Assembly (NCBI GenBank): GCA_022605405.1
Contig: JABYQQ010000013.1
Coordinates: 434,001-498,000 of the forward strand
Direction: 5' to 3'
Length of the DNA stretch: 64,000 nucleotides
Source: Earliella scabrosa
Lineage: Eukaryota > Basidiomycota > Agaricomycetes > Polyporales > Polyporaceae
Each line of letters begins with the position of its first letter. Position 1 is the first letter of the stretch. The notes below the pieces were generated by a model. That model had not been told where the DNA came from, made no database searches, and saw only the letters and a program-made list of their open reading frames with translations. A program made the translations under genes and the position numbers. Shown here one piece after another: positions 1 to 12,592 of the stretch.

Positions 1-245
1 CTGCGGTGAGCGCCCACTTCCTACCAAGTGACTACGGACTACGCAGCAGCATCACACCTGACTAGTACTTAACAACGACTGGTAGCGATCCATCGAGCCA
101 TCTTCAGCAGGACACGATCCTGAAATCTCCGATCATCAATGATCACGCAGCGAAACGCGCAGAATCCGTCGACAATGCTCGGTAGTACTTACCCGACCTG
201 AGGCCTCAGCGCTGCAGCGCTCAGCACTCGGCAGCTGCATCTACA

Positions 246-253
246 TATATAAG
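246..253 (+). promoter_or_regulatory. TATA box of the first TAP-like hydrolase gene
   Basis: TATATAAG lies 29 bases before the ATG at 283. The paralogue at 13205-15580 has the same octamer on the minus strand, 30 bases before its own ATG. Conserved sequence and spacing support a real core promoter with a very short 5' leader. Confidence 0.6.
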
Positions 254-282
254 CTTCGCGTCCAACATTTCGATAGCTCACA

Positions 283-2626
283 ATGTCCTCTTCTGCGGTC
301 CGCATCTCGTTCGCTGGGCTCTCCGCCCTTCTCCTTGCATTTCCTATCGCATATGTGGCTGGAACCATCAGCGTGAGTATCTTGGAAGCTCATGCTGGTA
401 GACACCACTAACCACCGTACTTCTTGGTAGTGGGGCGGATGTGATCCCTCAGTTGTGACCGATCCTTCCTTGCAGTGTGGTTTTCTGGACGTTCCGCTTG
501 ACTATCATGACGCCGGTGTCGGGAACGCTCGCCTCGCACTCGTGAAGGCAAACGCAACTGGGGAGCGTCGCGGGACATTGTTCTTTAATCCAGGTATACC
601 CACTCGATCCGATTCACCTTTAACGGGATAGCTTACAATGTCACAGGCGGACCTGGACAGTCAGGCTTGGAGAATCTGAATTTCTTGAAGGACGCCTTGC
701 TCTGGCGTACCGGTGGGGTTTACGACGTAGTGAGTTGGGATCCGCGAGGCGTTGGCCTCAGTATGTAAGTTCTAATATGTTTGTCGGGCCATACACAAGG
801 ACTGACAAACCGGCTCGTGCTAGCCCTGGCGATACCCGGTGTTTCGATAGTCCCGAGGAGTACCAAGCATTCTTCAACGGAACGCTTGAAGCCAACGGAC
901 TTGAGTATACAGGCAACTTCACCGACCCTGCAGACATTCAAGCTCTGCTGTCTCAGGCTCCGATGATGCAGGAGAAGTACAAGGAACTGGCTCAGCGATG
1001 CCTAGACTCGCCCAATGGGAGATACTTTAGATATCTGGGTACGGCTGCGACCGTCCGCGACTTGGTTTCGATCGCGGATGTAATCGAAGGCCCCGATGCT
1101 CCCATCAATTACTACGGCATCTCTTATGGCACGTTGCTCGGGGCGTGGTTTGTAAACAGTAAGTGCAGTGAGCTCATGATGCATCCTGCAGCTCACTTCG
1201 ATCGACATTCACCCAGTGTTTCCTGATGTAAGACCTCGACGAATTGCAGAATCCGCATAACGCGAATTGACTCGCATATGACAGCGCGTGGGGCGGGTGG
1301 TCGTCGACGGCGTCATGGACCCAGTATCCTTCGCTACACTGGAACTTCCATCTGTGAGCACATCCTGCCTCTCTCCATGATCGCCTCTGCTGAAACGAGG
1401 CCGAATAGGGGGATTGGGCTACACAGCAGTATGAATCTGCGGATGCCAATTACAAAGGCTTCATCATCGGCTGTGCTCTCACTGGCCCCGAAGGATGTGC
1501 GATTGCGTCCGAGGGAGACGGGCCGCTCGAGATTAACGCAAAGGTGCAAGCGTTGCTCAAGGCTGCATACGATGCTACCCGTGCCAATGCGTCTTTCCCT
1601 TTGACGTCAGGGCTCATCCGCGGTGAGTGACAACTGTAGTTTCATTTGCGATTTCTACCAATAGGGTCATTGATCCAGCTCGCGATTTGTTCCCGCCAAT
1701 GTACGCTCCGTGGCGCTGGCAGAATCTCGCGAACACGGTGTACCCTCAAGACTTGGCGATTACTGAAGGCAATCAGTGCGTACAGGCTGTGTGATTGCCT
1801 TGTACATCGGTGAGTGCTGACATACTCCTGCAGCAGCGTTCCGGACCCGGGGCTTGGTGGCTTCGACTTGCTGAAGTACTCAATTCGAACCATCATATGC
1901 GCGGATTCTGTGGATCAAAGCCCGCTCACGAACATGACCAATATCTTCGAGGGCATGATAGAGGTCGCACAAACCACGACAGCTTTATGTGAGTTCGTCT
2001 CTGTCTTCGTCTTGACGTTTTGGGATTCTACAGAATTCCCTAGTTGGTGGCATCTGGCCAAACGTGGGTACACAGTGTTCCTTCTGGCCTGTTCGTTCGG
2101 TGGAAAGGTATCAGGGTCCGTTCAATAAAAAGCTCGCCAACAAGATCCTTGTCGCTTCGACAACCGTAAGTACTGCTACTTTCCCATGTCCTCCCAGCTG
2201 ACCAAGTTGTCCTAGTACGATAATGTTACGCCGCTTGCCAGTGCTCAACGTCTGGCAGGGCTCCTTGGCGAGGATGCGTCCCTGGTCGAGTTGAGATCCT
2301 TCGGTGTACGTACCATTGGTTATCGCCAGCTGCGCCTGCATTGAGCTAATAGATCGCTACAGCACACAACTATGATAACGGCTCCATCCACCTGCCTGAC
2401 GGACATCATGGTCGCCTATATGGTCAACGGAACGGTGAGTCGGCTGCTGCTGTCGCTTTCCTGTTTGTTAAGGTACTCATGTCACTGAATCCCGGCATTG
2501 TGGTGCTTCCCAATCATGTAGGTTCCCGCGAACAACACCCTGTGCGAGGTCGACGCAAACTTCGAACTGTTCAAGGGAGTCAACACCGGGGCTATACTTG
2601 ACAAACTTCCGGAAGTCGACATATGA
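283..2626 (+). CDS. Secreted TAP-like alpha/beta hydrolase (S33-type peptidase family)
   Basis: Thirteen exons: 283-372, 431-593, 647-764, 824-1158, 1217-1227, 1285-1353, 1409-1622, 1679-1775, 1834-1988, 2044-2165, 2216-2305, 2363-2434, 2522-2626, giving 546 residues. Exon 1 encodes exactly 30 residues with a hydrophobic signal-peptide core. The oxyanion-type motif NPGGPG spans the exon 2/3 junction. The nucleophile elbow GISYG puts the catalytic serine near residue 224. The C-terminal TAP-like domain supplies Asp (YDNVTPL, about 460) and His (FGHTT, about 489), so the triad is complete. Several NxT/S sequons fit an extracellular glycoprotein. By family it is an exo-peptidase or esterase acting on short peptides; the substrate is not shown. 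Exon phases match the paralogue at 13205-15580 throughout, which fixes ambiguous splice sites, including the 11-nt exon 5. Confidence 0.9.
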
Positions 2627-3729
2627 TTAGACATTGATGCGCACCACGCACCGCTGCGCGTGTACAGAAGGCCTCGCGCTTGACCACGGACGACCTCCGG
2701 ACAATCAGCGACTGGTACAGAGCGAACACCTTCCATCCAGACCACTCCCCATCTCCATCTCACATCCGCGTTCGTTTGTTTCTCGTCGCAATCTCCTACC
2801 GCATACCCTACGATACGTGTATGGTAGTTTTCTAGTCATTTCCTCCCTCCGGTTCGCTAGTGGCTTCGCCGCATTTAGTAGCTTAGACGCTCGTTTAGTG
2901 CTAGCTAGCCCTCGCTCTTGGCCTCTCACTCACTCACTCACTCTCTCACTCACACATACACACATATCTTCACTACTCGACTCCCCACGTGCACACACAG
3001 GCCGGACTCACGCACCCTTCACAGACCGTCGCCGACACCCGGGCCCCCAGGCAGGTACATAGACGTCTATTAGACTTATCAACATGGAAGTGGTTCAGAC
3101 GTCTATCTAACGCACATTGCCTGGCCGCTGTCACTGTCCCACGTGTCGTTCATAATCATTTTCATATTGATCTTCATACCCCACGGCCATACACCTCTCC
3201 AACCGGCCAGAAGTTGTCACTCCAGCCTCTCCCAAGGCGATAAACCGCTGTTTATGATCTGAGCTATAGGTTTATGTTATACAAGGACGGTTCGAGTTTG
3301 CTTCAAGTTACGAAGCCCGTCAGCAGTGCTTAATACTTATTAGGCCGGCTCCCAAGTCATTCTGAGATGGGCATAGCACCTGAACGCATGCCCACCTGAA
3401 CAGTCTAAGACATTGAAGCCTGAAGCTGCACATACGCCGTGCGCTATAGCTTCACACGCCATTGAGAATCGAACCTTGCAAGTTGCAGCCCCGTCCCCTT
3501 CCGCTCGACCACCCACCTCGGTGACGTCACGGTTGGCGGGCCGGCAGTCCATGTGACTGATCGCGTCAGATATTGACCAATTATGGCAGTGTCACGGTCA
3601 CATGCATCAGTGGACGCGTCGTCGGCCCCGGTGTGTGGTCTGTGCCATCTCTTGCTTGCCTCACGCCTCACGACGAACACTCTCGGAACTCCAGCACATC
3701 AACACGAGCAATACATTACCACCAAGAAT
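2627..3729. other. Intergenic stretch without a supported gene
   Basis: The open frames here are short, low in complexity and without consistent splicing. It holds a CACT/CT-rich microsatellite (about 2922-2966) and probably the 3' UTR of the hydrolase and the 5' region of the F-box gene. Confidence 0.5.
2922..2966. repeat. CACT/CT-rich simple repeat
   Basis: Runs of CACT and CTCT followed by CACACATA units, about 45 bp, downstream of the hydrolase stop codon. Confidence 0.7.
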
Positions 3730-6186
3730 ATGGCGGACAACGAGGAAGCCATTGGTTGGCAGTCCCATTTTGGCCCGTTTCGTCGTGTAGTCCGTGGCCG
3801 GAAGGGAGGCCTGAAGGATATGCCTTACATGCCTATGGACATCCTCGTGGAGGTAAGCTCTCGTGGCTTTACGGATGCGGTCGTAGACTGACAGTGTCTT
3901 TCTCACTCAGATCTTCTCTCTCATGCACCCCCGCGACCTTCTAAACCTAGCTCGCACCACCAAAGCCTTCCGCGCAGTATTAATGAGCCGCTCATCCGCA
4001 CCTTACTGGAAAGCAGCACGGAGGGAAGTCGATGGGCTGCCCCAGTGTCCACCCTACCTGAGCGAGCCGGCCTATGCTAACCTCTTGTTCTTTCCGCACT
4101 GTCACGTAAGTCGCTCGCGTTCGGTCGCATTGCTCACCAATCGTTGACTATAGGCGTAATCACCTCCTAGTTCTGTTTCAAAAACAACATTCAAAATATA
4201 TTCTTCGAGTTCTCAGCTCGCTATTGTCGGGACTGCCAGCGGCATATGTGAGTGCCTTCCTTTCCACGCATGTCCCGCCGACCCCCGAAGCTTACATAGT
4301 TGTTAGGCTGGTTGTTCGTATGGAGGTGTGGGACGTCATCAACGACATCATCCGAGACACGGGCGTGCAAGATGAGTTCATCAACACTGTCTTCATCACT
4401 CGTGCTTCAGAGTCAGCATTACTACGAATGTCGTGTGGAGCCCGCTAACGATTGAATAGGGGCAAATCCTACTATCATCGACCAGAATACGAAGAACTCT
4501 TGCAAGCGTGTCACCCGAGCCGTCCGATAGAACAACAGAGGCAGTATGTCATGGCTCGCGCGTTATCTGTATCAGTCATCGAAGAGGTACACGCTGTACT
4601 CGTACTGCTTTACGAGACCCCAATGCTTACTCCGAATGGATAGACATGTCCGGAACTATATGCGTGGAAGGATGTGCAAATACAAAACAGAGCGGAAGAA
4701 CTGGACATGCTCCGGAGCGACCGATTCTCAGCGTGAGTTTGTACCCCTTCACTCGTAGTTGCTCGGCTGATCCATCGAACTACCACAATAGTATCCTCGA
4801 CTTCCTTCGTGAGGAAGGATGGGCTGCGGAATTGGACCTGATGGAACAAGAAGACTTCGACAAACTAGCCGACCAGCCGTATGCTCGCAAACCGATGAAG
4901 CTGACGAAGCGCGGTGCGTCCGACGGGCGCATTCATATCATCGTGGTCCCGCTAATCATCATGAACCAGGATGGTCAAGTATTCAAGCAGATGCTCATAC
5001 ATTCATGGAGGATGTCCGTGAGGCGCGGCTCCAGTCAGAACGTCGTTCGCTCCTCATCGATCGCATTGCAACTTTTGCGCAGATCCTGGAGGAAACCGAC
5101 CTTGAATCACAGGTCCGGACGGCTGAATGGGAACTGAAGCCTCATCTCGCGGATCTTGTGCTGCTGTCTTCGGTCCGGAACATCTTGGATGATCCAGACG
5201 ATGAGCAACTTCCCTCCGAGACCGTGACCTTCTTTCGCGACAATATCCAGGCGATTAGGAATCACTGGTACGACTCGATCAGGGACAAGCTCACTCACAT
5301 GTTCTGTGAAGCGGTCACTCTGCATGGTGACACGGATTGCCTGCTCGACCTCGCAATTGCCGCGTTCTCCTGCAAGTTGTGTGGAAAAGAGGTCCCTCTA
5401 CGGTTTCCCAGTCTGCTCGCGCATCCTTGCTTCCGACCGGGAAGTCTCTACACTTGGCGCGGCGAGCTTTACACCACCACCATATCGGAAATTGCATCAA
5501 TACTCAAAGTCCCGGACGCTTTCGTTCTGGACGAAGTAAGCGTTGACCGTACAGCCGTCGAGGAGATACGGGCGATCGTCGAAGCATGCGGACTTGATCC
5601 CCTATGTGCAACACAAGAAGACCTCGAACGCTGCGAGACAAGACTGTACTGCGCGGGATGTCAGACTGAGGACGAAGACGGCTGGATCCAGGTACCAGCA
5701 TGCGATTGGCTAAGTGCGGTGCGCTCTCCCTAGGCCATCTGTTGCCGATGCACTACCACTCATGTACCTATCCACAGTACCTACATGGTAAATACCAACA
5801 CCGTCGCTCAGGCCGGGCCCCCCAATGGAGGGTATTGCCCGAGAGCACAGTCAACCATGTCAAAGCTCTGGAAATCCTACGGAGTCGTCCGGACGAGATC
5901 AAGCACTATAACCGCTGCTGCGTGTACTGCAGATTCAGCAGCCCAAGACGAGAGTCGATGAAGATGCACTTGGAAACGAGGTCCGCTGCAATTCCATCTT
6001 TGTCGAGGTCTAGCGCTGACTTCGTGTTCCCATAGTCACGAAATCACGGTGAATGACGAGGAGCTGGACCAGTTCTTCTACGTCCGGCCTGATGACCGCA
6101 CACAACCGCTGCCCTTTATCTACCTATGCTTCCAGGAAGGTGCCTTCAAGTTGAGACTTCAGCGCGGTTGGCGCCATATCGGGTGA
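3730..6186 (+). CDS. F-box domain protein
   Basis: Ten exons: 3730-3852, 3911-4105, 4171-4247, 4307-4411, 4460-4586, 4644-4732, 4792-4913, 4991-5718, 5778-5980, 6036-6186, giving 639 residues. The N-terminus holds an F-box (residues about 35-85, core MPMDILVEIFSLMHPRDLLN), the Skp1-binding element of SCF ubiquitin ligases. The body is alpha-helical, with Cys-pair motifs (YCRDCQ, CKLCG, CAGC, CCVYC) that may bind zinc. This arrangement is typical of an expanded basidiomycete F-box family. The role in substrate selection is inferred. The 3' end is odd: the frame stops at 6184-6186, but a second frame from about 6163 to TAG at 6256 encodes an acidic tail ending in EFLQDRSMR that looks like the expected C-terminus. 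No normal intron joins them, so a frameshift is likely. Confidence 0.85.
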
Positions 6187-6275
6187 CGACGAGGAGAATG
6201 CTGTCGAGTTCCATTATGAGCCAAGGGAGTTCTTGCAGGACCGTAGCATGCGATAGCAGAACAAACGCAGATAAT

Positions 6276-8914
6276 TTACAGGTAGCGGATGGAGTCTATA
6301 CCCAAACTTCTTCTCGCATGAATAATAGCTACTAGCTCTTTAATCGACTCCTCGAGTATCACCACATTGTCCAGCAACTGCGAAAGCGTGACATGCGTGA
6401 TCTTCGCGGCCTCATCCTCGTCGTCCGAGTCGTCCACCACCTGCGAGCCGCGATTCTCGCCCCACTGCCCCGACGACCCAAACACGTCCTCCTCGTCCGC
6501 ATTCCATTTACGCGACTTGGCCGGCGTCCATGGGCCAGACGAGGGTGCGGGCGCGAGGAACGGCTCGACGGTGATGGCGCCGGTCTTCTGGTAGTGGGGT
6601 CCAAAAGGACTGGCGTCGACGGCCCTCGATCCGCCTCGTGAAGGTGTCGTAGGTTCGGAAGGCGTAGGCTTCGCGGGCTTGTTCTTCTTCGGAGTGAGGA
6701 AGGAGACGAACGAAGATGACGCCGAGGGCTTGGGCTTTGGCTTCGGCCGCTGCTGAGGCGCCTCAACGGGCGAGGACAGCATCGAGGACAGCGCGCCGCC
6801 GAATATCGCAGACTTGGGAGTCTCGAAGTCGAGCGCAAGCGTCAGGGCGTCCGTCAGGTTCTCGTTGAACAGCAGTCCCTGGCGGCGCTCCATGAGGTAC
6901 TGGTCGAAGTTCTCGACCATCTGGCGGTACCGCTCGAGCTGCGAGACGAGGCCGTGGAAGACCGAGTGGACGACGGGGCGGGACTGCTCGTCCATGCTCG
7001 TCGCCGGGAGGGCGTTGGACTCGGACGCGAGCTTCTCCTCTATCCGGAAGTCGATCGAGCGGTCGTCGCCGTCGTCTTCGTTCGGTAAGAAAACGTCCTG
7101 ATCCTGCGTGTTGGAAGGCGTCGGCGACTCCTTCGGGGCGAAGGTCAGCCAACCAGCCAGTGAGCGATCGGGACACAACGCGAGCGTCGCCAACACCCCC
7201 GTCAAGGCCATGTTGGTCTCAGGGGTGTTGGAGAAGAACTTCCTGAGCGACTCGAGGACGAGCGATAAGACGGGGTCGTTCGGGTTGAGTCGATGCTTCA
7301 TCTTCGCCCGGGATTCTGGATCAACATCGATCCGGATGCAAGACTGGCTCTGTATAGAGAACAAGGCGTCTCGCAGGTAGTGATCGTAACCGGTGCTGAA
7401 TGCGTCCTCGGTGTGATTTGGATCTACGCGGGAAACGAGCTGGAGATACAGCCCCATCTCCCGCTCGTGTGTCCAGTATGTGGTATCAGGTTGACTGAAG
7501 ACGATGGTGGACTGTGGGCGGACAGGCTCCGTCTCCTTGGTATCGTCTGCGCCGGGGTATACAAATGCCTCCTCATCGTCTGAATCCTCCTCAGCTTTGG
7601 AGGCTGCGGGAGGGATCTCTTCAAACGCGTCGGGTAGGATGGCGGGCTGAGGGAAGGAGGTGGCTTGCGGATCGGGGATTACGACTAGCAGGCGATCGAC
7701 GCAGAGGGTGCAGTACTGGAGTAGAAGGGATTGGAGGAGTTGGAGAGCTGCGGTTGCAGTGGGCTGTGACTTGGACCGGAGGCTGGTGAGAAGGAGGTCC
7801 TTGAGCGTGAACCGACCCATCGACGTAAAGTACGAAGATTGTCGACGAGCGCCTGGTGCCTCCATTTCCAACAGCGTCATCGCCGTACTCTTTCGTCGTC
7901 TCTGCTTTGCCTTCTTGGCGTCTGACTGCGACATCGGAGGTGCTTTGCTGCCGAGGGTCAGCATCGAATGTGGACGCGGCCTGGAGGAAGAGAGGTCGTC
8001 GTTGTTGTCTTCGCTCATCAGGAAGTCGATGAGTAAATCAGCCAACTGCCCGTTCTCCAGCGTCCTGATCATGATTTCGATATACGACATCACCGCAACC
8101 GCACTCCCGTCGGCGTCCGAACACTCGAGAATGGAAGGGTAGAGGATGTTCTCCAGGAATACGCGGCGTACCGCGTCGAGGATGGACTGCACGATGGCGG
8201 AGCCGACAAGCACCGATGCATCGAGATTGGATTCGCCAGTGTCGTGCACTTTGTTACGACGAAATACGTCCTGCAGGAACTCGAGCAGCTTCAGGAAGTG
8301 GTCAAGGCGCGCCTTGAAGTCTGGACTTGAAGACTCCTCCAGACCCATGGCACGCGTCCTCTCCTTTTCGGCATCAACCTTCTCCTTCTCTTCAGGAGAG
8401 AGTTCCGGCCCAGTGTTACTGCCGAGTATCATGGCCGTCCCGGGTGCAGTGTCTGTAGAAATGGGTGGCCTCACCTCGAGTTTCGTGGGGAGAAGGGAAT
8501 ACACAGCGGCTAGACCGGCGGCGAGGACGTCGGAGAAATCGCCGTCGAGGATGTACTCGGCGAGGGCCAATGCGGCGTCGGTGTTGGGATCCGTATCCGT
8601 CGCCGAAAATGTCGACGTGGAAGCTCGCAGGTCCTCTACTGGGGACTTGTGCGAACCGTCCACGGGCGACATCGCCACATCCATGAGGAATAGCAGGCCG
8701 GCACGAGCGAAGTCACCGATCTGTCCCTCGCGGTGTACGAAGCGGAGGAGGTAGTTGAATAGCAGAAACTCGTATTCGGGTTTCTTCGTGGAGGACGACG
8801 CGAGCCCAGAGTTGTCTGTTTGGTGTGAGGATGCAGGAGAGGTTGGACGTTGAGACGAAGGGAGGTCTGACGCTGGTTGTTCGCTCGTCTGCTCGGTGGG
8901 TGTGGGTTGCTCTG

Positions 8915-8945
<31 letters not shown>

Positions 8946-9844
8946 CACCGCAAATAATGGCTCTGGACGGTACCATTGCTTGTCGTGGAAGAATATCATG
9001 AGGAGTTCGCGATATGTCCGAATCCTACTGCAGAGGATGCAGAGCAGGTTCACCACTTTGGCCGACGTGAGTATATGCGCGCATATAGCCATGCGTTTAC
9101 GTACGATCTTCCTCATACTCCGACGGCTGAGTACGAGTCGCATTTCCGGCTGCGCCCATGGGTTTGTTGCGACCATCCAACTGCTCCTGAAGGTCGTCAC
9201 CGACACAATTCCGAAGAAGGCGAAGGACGGCTTTGTGCACGGCGGAATGGACGAGGAATTGTTCATCGAGGAGAACTACCATGTTCTGAACGGCTCGCAG
9301 GACCTCTGCTTGTATCCCGAAGGGTCGGTCGGCCTCGCTGAGCTTGACCAGTGTTCCCAGTACGTCTTGCCAACCCTAAGGTTAGATAGACATAGTATAA
9401 GCAAGGGAAGAACATACCATTCTTGAGCAAGTATTCCAAGCAAGCACCGGTGCCGCTAAAGCCTGTTTGAGCAGGAAACATGACACTCAATGGGTGTCTG
9501 ACGTACCCTTCCTCCGTTCGCGTAGACTCCCAAACTAATGCATCCACCATAGACTGCAGATGTACCGGCACATCTGTGGACTTGATACCGCGCGTCAACT
9601 GACGTTCGTCTGGATGTAGCAAGGTGTTCTGCAGGGTGCTGTGTTGACGATAGGTAGATGAATACTCTTGGTCTGGAGCTCACCTTGATGAGGACCCATG
9701 ACTTGTGGAACTCCTGCGCGTGGTCAATCTACGCATGCCAACTATCTGTCAATGAATGGGAGTTTGCGGCGAATGAACGGACCGTACCTCTGCCTTGGGC
9801 GTTGGTTGGGTATTCGAGCGTAGGAACTTCGAGAAGTAGTCCAT
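6276..9844 (-). CDS. FHIP / retinoic acid induced 16-like protein
   Basis: Five exons: 9788-9844, 9684-9728, 9418-9628, 9105-9365 and a large 6276-9055, giving 1117 residues. The start MDYFSKFLRS, the block NCVGDDLQEQLDGR, the motif CILCSRIRTYRELLMIFFHDK and the C-terminal ILEESIKELVAIIHARRSLG identify the FTS/Hook-interacting protein (FHIP, RAI16-like) family. In animals and Aspergillus, FHIP with FTS and Hook forms the FHF complex, which links early endosomes to dynein. A glutamate-rich tract (residues about 210-225) and Ser/Pro-rich linkers separate helical parts. No frame disruptions are seen. The 57-nt first exon and 45-nt second exon lie outside the main open frame, so automated models may miss the true N-terminus. 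Confidence 0.93.
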
Positions 9845-10290
9845 CTCGCGATTCTGGGCCTGCGCAGGCAGCAGTAGATATCCAACGCTGCAGGGGTGAT
9901 CTCCAGAGATGCCCTAGAGAGAACGCGGAGTCCAGCCGTGGTCGTGAAGGAGACAAGCGAATGAGGGTCGATCTCACAGCCGGGAAGTCGATAGGAGGGC
10001 ACGGCGTCTGTCCCAGCGTCGGTACACCGTACGCGTCTTGCTTGGACGGCGCTTTCACCTTGACCTCATCATCATGCGCCCGAACTCGGTCCTCTCTCTT
10101 GATGCCTGCACAACTCATAGCTGCTACTGCCATAGCTGATCATGCAATCTAGTGAATCAACCCACTACTCGGTCGGCCTCCCCAGTACTGGAGACGTCGG
10201 AGGCTAACAAGGTGTTCTGCCAGCCTCCATGTACCGACATGATTCGAGGTGCGGAGCCGTCCTGCTACCACACCATCTCATCGACTTGCC
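9845..10290. promoter_or_regulatory. Divergent intergenic promoter region
   Basis: 446 bp separate the ATG of the FHIP-like gene (minus) from the ATG of the coiled-coil gene (plus), so both promoters must lie here. No clear TATA box was found. Confidence 0.5.
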
Positions 10291-11257
10291 ATGGCTGTTT
10301 CCTCGCCTTCGCTCGAGTCCTCGTCCACCTTGTTCCTGGTTCCCGGTCAAGATGACTCAAGTCGCGCCCCCTTGTTGGTCTCGTCGGGCGAAACCTCACC
10401 TGTCGCGGAAGACTCCTTGTTCTTCGAAGCTTCCGCTGTCGCTCAGTCTACACCCGTGATTCCCTCATCTACACCAGTACCCAGTTCTTCATCTGCGAAT
10501 CCCTGCCCCGGAAGTGCCAGGCCTCTTTTCTTCCAAATGAACGTGCATCCGCCCTCCCCACCACGCCCTGTTCGACCCAAGCGTGATGTCGAGGGGGAAC
10601 TCCGTGACATCGTCGACGACCTCTTGCGGAAGAAGAAGGACGCTCAGCGCACGCTCGCCGAGGAGAACGCCTCCCTACTCGCCCAGGTCTCCTTCCTCAA
10701 GCAAGCCCTCGCTCGCGCATCCACAACGCCTGGCTCGGAGACAGCAGATGTCCTCGACGCACTCGACCGCGAGCGTACGCTCCGCCAAAACGCCGAGGAG
10801 TCCCGCGCCGCGACGGGCAAGTACCTCGCGGAGCAGGTCGAGTCCGTATCAAAGCAAAAGGCTGTGCTAGAGCAGGAGCTGCAGAACTTCACCCATGGAC
10901 GCGAGTTCTGGAAGACCAAGGCGATTGCGGCGCTTGAGCGATGTGAGGTGCTGGAGGCGGAGAATCTGAAGGTCAAGACACAACTCAGTGTCTTAGCACG
11001 GAAGCAAACGGGCGTGGTCGCGCAGCAAGTTGATTCCGTTTTACGAGAAGTCGCCGAGGAGAGGGATCGTCTGAGGCAACTGGAGGAGGTAGAAGCGGTC
11101 GTGGAACGGCAGGGGAAGCCGCCAGTGAAGACATCTGAAGCAGAGGTACGATTTGGTCTGCTCTGCTTATGTCCCCACGCGTTGAGCTGTGTGCACACAG
11201 GCGATGACAAGGCGTGTTGCATCGAAATTTCAAACATATCGTGTCACTGTCCGATAG
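10291..11257 (+). CDS. Coiled-coil protein of unknown function
   Basis: Two exons, 10291-11145 and 11201-11257, giving 303 residues. The ATG at 10291 starts MAVSSPSLESSS. Splicing at GTACGA and CACACAG gives a clean basic C-terminus ending RVTVR before TAG; reading through the intron would add an unlikely tail. Residues 1-100 are Ser/Pro-rich and probably disordered. Residues about 105-275 form a long heptad-rich coiled coil (DLLRKKKDAQRTLAEENASL and onwards). I recognise no catalytic domain; a cytoskeletal or scaffold role is only a guess from the coiled coil. It is transcribed divergently from the FHIP-like gene. Adjacency to a dynein-adaptor gene is suggestive but not evidence. Confidence 0.75.
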
Positions 11258-11703
11258 ATTGCATTACGACGAGGATTTCATTCGTCACTCGGATTCAACA
11301 TGCTGAACTCCTAGATAGCGATGTTACAACACACGACAGAATAACACGAACATGGCTCGACAGAGGCCCTAACGAAACGATATCCCCGGAAGGCATATGT
11401 TCCACCGGTTCAGTCATGCTACGATAGCCTGCGAATGAGATCGTCGCTGGGAGGTCCGACCTCCTCTGACCCAACGCAATCTGTCACGGGCTGAAGCCCG
11501 TTCCCCTGTAGACTGAAACCGCGAATGCTATCGGCCAGTCTGCGTCACGTCGCCAGTCTCGCAACTCATCGAAGGTCCTCAGTTGGTCAGAGCGCTCGAC
11601 GTCCCTCTCGCCATCCTCCAGTTCTTCCGGAATTGTCGACAGCCAAGACGCTACACTTGAAGACGAATAGGCGAACTGCGAGTCGGCCTGTGTACGAGGA
11701 CCA

Positions 11704-12592
11704 TCAGTGCCTTTCCAAACCAGAGTTCCTGACAAAAGGGGGTCGCCTTACATGGACCGTTGCTTCGAACGAGTCTGCAACAGGCCTTGGCGGTAGTTCG
11801 TCCACGTCGTCCGGGACCGGCGAAGGAGGTCTGCTGAGGCGTAGCGGGATCGCGCGTACCTGGTCGAGGGGCGGGGGCGCAACGTACATGGTGCCGTTCG
11901 AGATCGCGAGCCCTTTCACCGCGCTCGCAATGAGCGCAGCACCTTCATCGATGGGCACAGGCAGAGGTTCGACTTGTCCGTCAAACGAGGTGCTTGGCGT
12001 GAACGCTTGTCCGTGGATCTGCAAAGTATGGGGCGTTTGTCGCTGCATATATGCGGTATGTCCGGAGGCAGCTCACCTTCTTGTGCAGACTCTCCACGAA
12101 CTCCACAGCGGGCGACTCAGGTTGAGGAACACGGAACTTGTTGATCGCCAAGGCGCAGCAGCCGCGTAGTACCAGTACCCATATGAAGACCATAAGTAGC
12201 TCCAGTCTTCGGGGAGTGAGAACCGAAGAGACGAACAGTGCGGCTTGCGGAGGCAGCAAGGACCAGAGCCACAAGGACACCACTCTGAATCCCTGGGCAT
12301 GGCGCGAGGTCGGCGCAAGGTCTGAGCCAAGTTGAGCCAGGGCGAGTGCGATAAGATCGTTCGTGCCGTTGTGACCAGGCGGGGGAGGGAGAGACAGGTA
12401 GTAGTTGTCCGAGAAGCGATGTTTGTAAGGTGCCTCTGGTAGCAGATACGAACAAGGGCGTCGAGTCAAGAGCGATCCTAGGAGGAGCGGTCCGGTGTGA
12501 GGCGCTGTGTGCGAGATGAGAGTCCCCATGTAAGGCGGGTTCAAGATGCCGAGCATAAGCACGCCAGTGAGGATAAATGGAAGGAGAAACAT
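11704..12592 (-). CDS. Small multi-pass membrane protein, unknown function
   Basis: Two exons, 12077-12592 and 11704-12018, giving 276 residues. The N-terminus MFLLPFILTGVLMLG is a signal or anchor segment. Further hydrophobic segments lie at about residues 105-125 and 135-155 (LMVFIWVLVLRG). The C-terminal half is proline-rich and probably cytosolic or lumenal. An NGT sequon follows the first segment. I do not recognise a family. The 3' end is uncertain: downstream an in-phase 83-codon frame (11484-11735) has coding character and could be another exon, but the only splice pair that fits would leave a 23-nt intron, too short to be credible. Confidence 0.6.

Noticed and set aside
3460..3535. 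tRNA-like sequence on the minus strand (GGTTCGATTC and TGGTCGAGCGGAAGG)
   Set aside because: A and B boxes are suggestive, but acceptor, anticodon and T stems do not pair, so it is at best an old relic.
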